DNA from: Candidatus Aenigmatarchaeota archaeon
Lineage (GTDB): Archaea; Aenigmatarchaeota; Aenigmatarchaeia; CG10238-14; SpSt-28
DNA: 13,016 bases
Assembly (NCBI GenBank): GCA_023256115.1
Contig: JAGDWU010000038.1
Coordinates: forward strand, 1 to 13,016
Reading direction: 5' to 3'
Shown: piece by piece, positions 5,832 through 10,297 of the stretch
How the letters are laid out: every line of letters begins with the position of its first letter
Position numbering within the stretch: the first letter of the stretch is position 1
The notes under the pieces: generated by a model
What the model was told of the DNA's origin: nothing
Seen by the model: the letters and a program-made list of their open reading frames with translations, nothing else
The model's database searches: none
Translations under genes and position numbers: made by a program

Positions 5832-5867
5832 TTGATAATTTTACTTTAATTATAAGCTTTAATTACC

Positions 5868-7175
5868 TTAGATTTTAAAAAAAATATTTCTGACTTTCTT
5901 AATAGCTTCAAAGTGATTTATAATCGGAGGATAATAATTTAATTTATACTTTAAGGGATTGTGAATTTTATAATTTTCTTCATATTTAAGGTCAGGTATA
6001 TACTTTTTTATGTAAACACAATCTGGATCAAATTTTTGAGACTGAAGAATTGGATTGAAAATTCTAAATTGCTTAGGGTCTGGACCAACTGAAGCACACC
6101 ATTGCCAATTACCAACATTAACCACCTCATCATAATCTAGCAAATAATCTTTAAAAAATTTTTCTCCAATTCTCCAATCAACCAATAAATCTTTTGTTAA
6201 AAAATTAGCTAAAATCATTCTAACTCTATTATGAATCCAATTTTCTGTTTTAAGTTGGATTATGCCAGCATCAACTATAGGGTAGCCAGTCTGAGCATTT
6301 AAAAATTTTTCAATTAAAATTTCATTATTTTCCCAAGATAAATTTCTCCTTTTTTCCTGAAATTCTAAATTATTAAGTTCAGTAAAATAATACCTTATAT
6401 GATACCAAAATTCCCTCCAGGCTAATTCTTTAACATAAGCCTCACTTAAATTTTTTATCTTATTATAAATTTTTCTAATTGAAATTATTCCAAATCTTAT
6501 ATATGGCGATAATTTTGATGTTCCATCTATCCCAGGAAAATTTCTTGTTTTATCGTAATTTCTAAAATTAAATTTTTGTAATCTTATAAAACCAAAATTG
6601 TATTTCCAAATTTTATTTTCTAAATCAAAATTATTATATTTTTTAATTAAATTATCAATTATATCAAGATCAAGATCTAATATTTTCTCATTTAATTTAT
6701 TTATATCCACAGCAAACTCATTATTATCAATTAAATTTATCCATTTTTTATAAAATTGAGAAAAAATCTTGGTATAGCCAATTTTTCTAAAATCAACCAA
6801 AAAATTATCAAAAACCTCAATGAATTTTACTTTATATTTATTGCATATTTTTTTAATTTCATTATTTCTTTTTTCTCCACTCCATGTAAAAGATTGGGCA
6901 GTAAATAAAGCATTAGGTTTATATTTTAAGATTAAGAATTCCAGCACTTCTTTATCGTTTCCATAAAAAACATATAATTTTTTAATTTTTTCAGATAATT
7001 TCTTTATAGATTCAACTATAAAACCTAATTTTTGATTATAAGAATTTAATTCTTCTAAAATTTTTTTGTTAAAAATAAAAACAGGAATAATTTCATCGGA
7101 ATTCTTAAAAGCTTCAAATAAAGTCTTATTATCTTCAATTCTTAAATCTCTTTTAAAAAGAAGGATAGAACGCAT
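5868..7175 (-). CDS. phr: deoxyribodipyrimidine photolyase (class I CPD photolyase)
   Basis: 435 residues, normal length. The N-terminal alpha/beta domain starts LLFKRDLRIEDN (5-16) and contains WSGEKRN (98-104). The C-terminal FAD domain has TSKLSPYIRFG (219-229), ELAWREFWYH (250-259), TGYPIVDAG (296-304), NWIHNRVRM (312-320), FLTKDLLVDWR (325-335) and NVGNWQWCASVGPDPKQFRIFNP (353-375). Those tryptophans correspond to the lesion-contacting and electron-transfer tryptophans of E. coli photolyase. The enzyme uses blue light to split cyclobutane pyrimidine dimers. Its start lies only 6 bases after the glutamate dehydrogenase stop, so it is probably cotranscribed. A cryptochrome role is less likely, since the DNA-repair motifs are complete. 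Confidence 0.95.
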   Translation of the reverse strand: MRSILLFKRDLRIEDNKTLFEAFKNSDEIIPVFIFNKKILEELNSYNQKLGFIVESIKKLSEKIKKLYVFYGNDKEVLEFLILKYKPNALFTAQSFTWSGEKRNNEIKKICNKYKVKFIEVFDNFLVDFRKIGYTKIFSQFYKKWINLIDNNEFAVDINKLNEKILDLDLDIIDNLIKKYNNFDLENKIWKYNFGFIRLQKFNFRNYDKTRNFPGIDGTSKLSPYIRFGIISIRKIYNKIKNLSEAYVKELAWREFWYHIRYYFTELNNLEFQEKRRNLSWENNEILIEKFLNAQTGYPIVDAGIIQLKTENWIHNRVRMILANFLTKDLLVDWRIGEKFFKDYLLDYDEVVNVGNWQWCASVGPDPKQFRIFNPILQSQKFDPDCVYIKKYIPDLKYEENYKIHNPLKYKLNYYPPIINHFEAIKKVRNIFFKI

Positions 7176-7181
7176 TAAAAA

Positions 7182-8483
7182 TTAATTATTTTTAAACCCT
7201 TCATAAATCCTTTTTAAGGCTAAAACAAAGCTTGCTTCTCTTAAACTAAGATTATAATTATTTTTAATTTCCCAAACTTCTTCAAAGGCTCTTGTTAAAT
7301 ATTTTTCAAGTTCGCTAAAAACTTTTTCTTTGCTCCATCTTTCATTATTTAAATTTTGAAGCATCTCAAAATATGAAACAGTTACTCCTCCGCTATTTGC
7401 TAAAATGTCAGGAACAATAATCACTCCTTTTTGATTTAAAATTTCATCTGCTTCTTCAGTCAAAGGATTATTTGCCATCTCTAAAATTATTTTTGCTTTT
7501 ACTTTATGAGCATTTTCTTTATGAATTACATTTTCAATTGCTGCTGGAACTAAAATATCAACCTCAAGCTCTAAAATCTCCTCATTGGTTATATCTTTAC
7601 CTAGCCTTGAATCACAAACACTTCCAACACAATAACATCCAGAAATTATACCTTTTTCTTTTTTACATTCCATCACAAGTTCTGGATTAAATCCTTGCTC
7701 GCTATAAATCCCGCCTTTGCTATCAGATAAAGCAACAATTTTATATCCTTTTTCATAAAGAAACTTTGCCAAATTATAACCAACATTACCAAAACCTTGA
7801 ATTGCAACCGTAAGTGGTTTTTGAAGATTTAATTTTTTGATTAAACTTTCTAAAATTATTTCACCTCCTTTACCTGTTGCCTCTTCCCTTCCTTCACTAC
7901 CACCGTTTTCAATTGATTTTCCGGTAAAAGTTGCTTTTAGTCTATTTTCGTCGCCATTCTTGTTTTTATCATTCGTTGCTATTCGTGTTAATTTAATATA
8001 CTCATCCACCATCCAATCCATTATTTTAGAATTAGTATTAACATCTGGAGCAGGAATGTCTTTGTCTGGTCCAATAAAATCATAAATTTTTCTGACATAT
8101 TCTCTTGAAAGCTCTTCTAATTCTTTTTCAGTTAAATTTTTGGGATCAACTTTAATTCCTCCTTTTGCACCTCCAAGTGGAAGGCCAATCAAGGCAGTTT
8201 TTATTGTCATTAAAAAAGCAAGTGTTTTAACTTCATCTTCATCAACTTTGGGAAAATATCTAATTCCTCCTTTATATGGACCTAAAAAATTATTATGCTG
8301 AACTCTGTAACCTTCAAAAATTTCTAAATCATCATTTTCTCTTTTCAGCGGTAAATAAACTTTAATAATTCTTTGTGGATTTTCTAAAATTTTAAATAAA
8401 TTATCAATGCTCTTTTCATCCTTTAATATTTTTTTTAAAATTTCCTTTATTTTAATAAGTTTTTCGAAATTTTCTTTAAACAT
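7182..8483 (-). CDS. gdhA: Glu/Leu-type dehydrogenase, probably NAD-dependent glutamate dehydrogenase
   Basis: 433 residues. Substrate-site motifs: GPYKGGIR (68-75; K71 binds substrate), LPLGGAKGGI with the catalytic lysine K107, and PAPDVNT with D147. The Rossmann domain has QGFGNVG (229-235) and an acidic D254 after strand 2 (ALSDSKG), favouring NAD over NADP. ENGGSEGREEATGKGG and LVPAAIENVI are typical. The enzyme interconverts glutamate and 2-oxoglutarate plus ammonia. Two unusual insertions stand out: residues ~166-183 (TRIATNDKNKNGDENRLK), derived from the ACGAAT repeat family, and a cysteine-rich stretch SGCYCVGSVCDSRLG (281-295) where homologues have a short GFPGA-like loop. Leucine/valine dehydrogenases are shorter, so GDH is preferred. 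Confidence 0.92.
   Translation of the reverse strand: MFKENFEKLIKIKEILKKILKDEKSIDNLFKILENPQRIIKVYLPLKRENDDLEIFEGYRVQHNNFLGPYKGGIRYFPKVDEDEVKTLAFLMTIKTALIGLPLGGAKGGIKVDPKNLTEKELEELSREYVRKIYDFIGPDKDIPAPDVNTNSKIMDWMVDEYIKLTRIATNDKNKNGDENRLKATFTGKSIENGGSEGREEATGKGGEIILESLIKKLNLQKPLTVAIQGFGNVGYNLAKFLYEKGYKIVALSDSKGGIYSEQGFNPELVMECKKEKGIISGCYCVGSVCDSRLGKDITNEEILELEVDILVPAAIENVIHKENAHKVKAKIILEMANNPLTEEADEILNQKGVIIVPDILANSGGVTVSYFEMLQNLNNERWSKEKVFSELEKYLTRAFEEVWEIKNNYNLSLREASFVLALKRIYEGFKNN
7941..7987 (-). repeat. ACGAAT-family repeat inside the glutamate dehydrogenase gene
   Basis: On the coding strand the segment reads CACGAATAGCAACGAAT (7987-7971), then AGAATGGCGACGAA (7960-7947). The latter differs by one base from the AGAATGGCAACGAA unit in the second sfsA insertion. 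It falls exactly in the loop between DEYIK and TGKS, where homologues have about ten residues and this protein has about 22. The reading frame is kept. Confidence 0.65.
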
Positions 8484-8507
8484 TTTATTACAAAATATGC
8501 CTAAATA

Positions 8508-8535
8508 TGTATAAAAATTATTATCTTATTGTCTA
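8508..8535 (-). promoter_or_regulatory. candidate promoter for gdhA-phr
   Basis: On the minus strand TAGACA (8535-8530, 5 of 6) lies 16 bases from TATACA (8513-8508, 4 of 6), in the 83-base gap between the peroxiredoxin stop and the dehydrogenase ATG. The predicted leader is about 18 bases. No terminator hairpin separates the two genes, so readthrough from the peroxiredoxin gene is also possible. Confidence 0.4.
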
Positions 8536-8566
8536 ATTTTTTTTATTTAATCTTAATAAATTATAA

Positions 8567-9043
8567 TCAATTTAAAATTAACTCTTTCAAATCTCTTAAA
8601 ACTTCATCTGCATGAGTTTCAGGTTTTACATTTTCGTAAATTTTAACTATTTTACCCTGAGGACTTATCAAGAAAGATGTTCTTAATGTTCCTTCATATA
8701 CTTTCCCCATAAATTTTTTCTTACTCCAAACACCATATTTTTTAACAACTTCTTTTTTCTCATCAGAAAGTAAAATAAAAGGTAAATTATATTTTTGAGC
8801 AAATTTTTTATGAGACTCAACCGAATCAACACTAATCCCCAAAACTACTACATCTAATTTTTTAAAATTTGGAAAGTTATCTCGAATCATACAGGCCTCT
8901 TTAGTACAACCAGGAGTATCATCTTTAGGATAAAAATAAGTTAAAACCCACTTTCCTTTATAATCAGAAAGCTTATGAATTTTTCCATCCTGATCCTTTA
9001 ACTTAAAATCTGGCGCTTTTTGATTTACTTTAACTTTTATCAT
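8567..9043 (-). CDS. bcp: thioredoxin-dependent peroxiredoxin, Bcp/PrxQ type
   Basis: 158 residues, typical length. The peroxidatic motif is YPKDDTPGCTKEAC (38-51), with C46 as peroxidatic cysteine, T43 in its pocket and C51 five residues on as the resolving cysteine of the atypical PrxQ arrangement. R121 (TLRTSFLI) is the conserved active-site arginine. APDFKLKDQDG (10-20) is the usual strand after the start. The enzyme reduces hydrogen and organic peroxides at the expense of thioredoxin in the cytoplasm. It is the first large gene of a minus-strand series with glutamate dehydrogenase, photolyase and ferritin-like genes. The ATG at 9043 is only about 5 bases from the predicted transcription start. 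Confidence 0.95.
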   Translation of the reverse strand: MIKVKVNQKAPDFKLKDQDGKIHKLSDYKGKWVLTYFYPKDDTPGCTKEACMIRDNFPNFKKLDVVVLGISVDSVESHKKFAQKYNLPFILLSDEKKEVVKKYGVWSKKKFMGKVYEGTLRTSFLISPQGKIVKIYENVKPETHADEVLRDLKELILN

Positions 9044-9054
9044 TGATTTTAGCT

Positions 9055-9083
9055 TTTATATAATCAAAGTTAAATTTTAACAA
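9055..9083 (-). promoter_or_regulatory. candidate promoter for the peroxiredoxin gene
   Basis: On the minus strand TTGTTA (9083-9078, 4 of 6) and TATAAA (9060-9055, 5 of 6) are 17 bases apart. The start would be near 9048, about 5 bases before the ATG at 9043, again nearly leaderless. Confidence 0.45.
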
Positions 9084-9084
9084 A

Positions 9085-9222
9085 TTACTTCCCTACTTCA
9101 ATCTGTTTTTGATTTTCTAAAATTATTTCTGGTTTGCCGCGATATTCTTTAATTTTTCCAATAATCAATCCGGCTACAATTATCCCCATAAAAATTTTAT
9201 TTTCTTCCCAAAATTTTTTCAT
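9085..9222 (-). CDS. 45-residue single-span membrane peptide
   Basis: The minus-strand ATG at 9222 opens MKKFWEENKIFMGIIVAGLI, followed by IGKIKEYRGKPEIILENQKQ and IEVGK, with TAA at 9085-9087. It has a short charged N-terminus, a hydrophobic helix at ~10-23 and a charged tail, as in a signal-anchored peptide. Similar starts are seen as N-terminal anchors of exported proteins, so it could also be a truncated gene. Support for coding comes from the second, diverged copy at 10042-10122: several of the substitutions there are conservative (E6 to K, I10 to V, M12 to I). It lies 40 bases upstream of the peroxiredoxin gene, but the peroxiredoxin promoter overlaps its end. Confidence 0.5.
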   Translation of the reverse strand: MKKFWEENKIFMGIIVAGLIIGKIKEYRGKPEIILENQKQIEVGK

Positions 9223-9228
9223 TCTTAT
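9181..9228. repeat. direct repeat copy 1 (start of the membrane peptide gene)
   Basis: Bases 9181-9228 match 10081-10128 in the same orientation at 43 of 48 positions, with no gaps. Outside this block the two sites do not match. The pair frames the leader, antitoxin and toxin genes. Confidence 0.8.
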
Positions 9229-9269
9229 TGAGGATAACTCAATTATTTTTTTAATTTTTTTTAATTTTA

Positions 9270-9278
9270 TGATATAAT
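9270..9278 (+). promoter_or_regulatory. extended -10 promoter upstream of the structured leader and TA genes
   Basis: TGATATAAT is a perfect TATAAT (9273-9278) with the TG extension; the -35 (TTTAAT, 9250-9255) is weak. The start is expected near 9285, just before the GC-rich foldable segment. That would leave a leader of about 140 bases before the antitoxin ATG at 9428, unusually long in this window. Confidence 0.6.
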
Positions 9279-9284
9279 ATTATT

Positions 9285-9362
9285 GTAATCACGATGGGGG
9301 ACTACCAAAGGGTTTCATCCCGCGGGAATGCCTCCTAAAAACTCAACCAAACAATCAGGAGC
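9285..9362 (+). ncRNA. candidate structured RNA or leader element
   Basis: A GC-rich island of about 70 bases sits in very AT-rich DNA directly downstream of an extended -10 promoter. GGGGG (9296-9300) can pair with CCTCC (9331-9335), enclosing GGG (9310-9312) / CCC (9319-9321). CTCCT (9332-9336) can instead pair with AGGAG (9357-9361). These two pairings share bases and exclude each other, as in a switching leader. CCCGCGGG (9319-9326) is also self-complementary. Two tiny frames exist here (ATG at 9294, 14 codons; ATG at 9328, MPPKNSTKQSGALSLVI), without support. No known riboswitch family was recognised; an IS200/IS605-type end or ωRNA remnant is another possibility. The strand is inferred from the promoter. 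Confidence 0.4.
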
Positions 9363-9427
9363 TTTATCACTTGTAATATAATTTTAAATCTTATTAAAAA
9401 GCATACAAAACAAAAACTTGAAAAAAT

Positions 9428-9640
9428 ATGGCAAACAGAAATATTTTAATTAAAGAAGGACGAAGAATAGCAATTTTGGATTTGAAGAAATATAAAGAAA
9501 TGGTGAAAAAATTGAAAGAATATGAAAAGAAAGAAAAGTTGCTTAAAAGTTTAAAAAAATTTGAGATCTTAGCTAAATGGGGGAGAGGTTTTGCAAAAAG
9601 AAAGAAAATCACTCCACAAGAAATATTAGAGAATGATTAA
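9428..9640 (+). CDS. antitoxin partner of the PIN toxin (possibly Phd-like)
   Basis: 70 residues, highly basic. The N-terminal NILIKEGRRIAILDLKKYKEM (4-24) has the strand-strand-helix rhythm of Phd/YefM-like DNA-binding antitoxins. A charged helix follows (25-48), then the tail FAKRKKITPQEILEND (55-70) of the kind that wraps around PIN-domain toxins. Its last 8 bases overlap the toxin start (ATGATTAA at 9633-9640), the tight translational coupling typical of type II toxin-antitoxin pairs. Autoregulation is therefore likely but no operator was identified. Which antitoxin family it belongs to is not certain; position and coupling carry the call. There is no Shine-Dalgarno sequence before the ATG. 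Confidence 0.75.
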   Translation: MANRNILIKEGRRIAILDLKKYKEMVKKLKEYEKKEKLLKSLKKFEILAKWGRGFAKRKKITPQEILEND

Positions 9641-10034
9641 GGTTGTTTTAGATACTAATGTTTATATTTCAGCACTATTTTGGAAAGGCGCTCCCTATCA
9701 AATTTTTAAAAAAATTCTTATTGGAGATATTTTAAATTTTACATCACCTGAAATTCTAAAAGAGATTAAAGAAAAACTTTTATACAAATTCAAACTTCCC
9801 CCAGAAAAAGCCAAAGAATATTTAGAAATTATAATTTTCAATAGTGAAATTATCTCGCCAAAAAAGAAAATAAAAATTATCAAAAAGGATCCTACTGATA
9901 ATAAAATTCTTGAATGTGCTTTAGAAGCAAAAGCTTCATTTATTATCTCTGGAGACAAGCATCTTTTAGAAATTAAAAAATACAAAGGAATAAAAATAAT
10001 CACTCCCAAAGAATTTCTATCTCGATTTTATTAA
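9633..10034 (+). CDS. PIN-domain ribonuclease toxin (COG1569 type)
   Basis: 133 residues. The acidic PIN active site is complete: D7 in VVLDTNVYISALFW (4-17), E44 in SPEILKEIKEKL (38-49), D89 in DPTDNKILECA (86-96) and D108 in FIISGDKHLL (103-112). ITPKEFL (123-129) is the usual ending of this subgroup, annotated as putative toxin-antitoxin system toxin component, PIN family. Such toxins cleave RNA, commonly tRNA, when the antitoxin is lost. It overlaps the antitoxin gene by 8 bases. The pair lies between two direct repeats and next to a restriction-type gene, a context consistent with a mobile defence or stability module. Confidence 0.93.
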   Translation: MIKVVLDTNVYISALFWKGAPYQIFKKILIGDILNFTSPEILKEIKEKLLYKFKLPPEKAKEYLEIIIFNSEIISPKKKIKIIKKDPTDNKILECALEAKASFIISGDKHLLEIKKYKGIKIITPKEFLSRFY

Positions 10035-10041
10035 ATTAAAT

Positions 10042-10122
10042 TTAAATCATTAGGTATAATTGTTTAATTTTTATTTCCTGTATCCCTATAAAAACCTTAT
10101 TTTCCTTCCAAAATTTTTTCAT
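10042..10122 (-). pseudogene. truncated second copy of the small membrane peptide gene
   Basis: On the minus strand from the ATG at 10122 it encodes MKKFWKENKVFIGI, which matches the first 14 residues of the 9222 gene with three conservative changes. The sequence then switches to unrelated QEIKIKQLYLMI and stops at 10042. The membrane helix is lost. The break point is where the matching DNA ends, near 10081. It is a partial duplicate left beside the toxin gene. Confidence 0.5.
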
Positions 10123-10128
10123 TCTTAT
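10081..10128. repeat. direct repeat copy 2
   Basis: The partner of 9181-9228: 43 of 48 identical, same orientation, 900 bases away. It lies 46 bases after the PIN toxin stop. Confidence 0.8.
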
Positions 10129-10297
10129 AACTTCTCATAAAATTTTCAATTAATTCAAAAGTATTTCAATTTCATTATAATCTATAATCATCACCGAATA
10201 CTTTTTTATTCTTTTTACTCTTCCCCGCCTCAATTTTTATAAAATTCATTCTAATTTAATTTCCTTTATCTCAAGTTGTGTTTCTTTTTCATAAAAT
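10123..10297 (-). other. decayed coding remnants downstream of the Res-like gene
   Basis: No intact gene is seen. On the minus strand a frame ending at 10246 (FYEKETQLEIKEIKLE) overlaps by ATGA an ATG at 10249 that encodes 24 residues (MNFIKIEAGKSKKNKKVFGD...) and stops at 10175. Further on, DYNEIEIL and ELIENFMRSYKNEKI lie in frames separated by one shift. The protein-like composition and ATGA coupling suggest small genes that have been broken, but no family can be named. Confidence 0.3.

Noticed and set aside
7472..8085. Two plus-strand open frames opposite glutamate dehydrogenase
   Set aside because: Both lie wholly within a well-conserved gene on the other strand and have no domain, promoter or composition of their own.
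8521..8566. Terminator hairpin between the peroxiredoxin and glutamate dehydrogenase genes
   Set aside because: The only inverted repeat (TTTATT/AATAAA) is all A/T and weak.
9394..10009. Minus-strand frames opposite the antitoxin and toxin genes
   Set aside because: The plus-strand pair has complete PIN motifs and an 8-base coupling overlap; the opposite frames are hydrophobic antisense translations.
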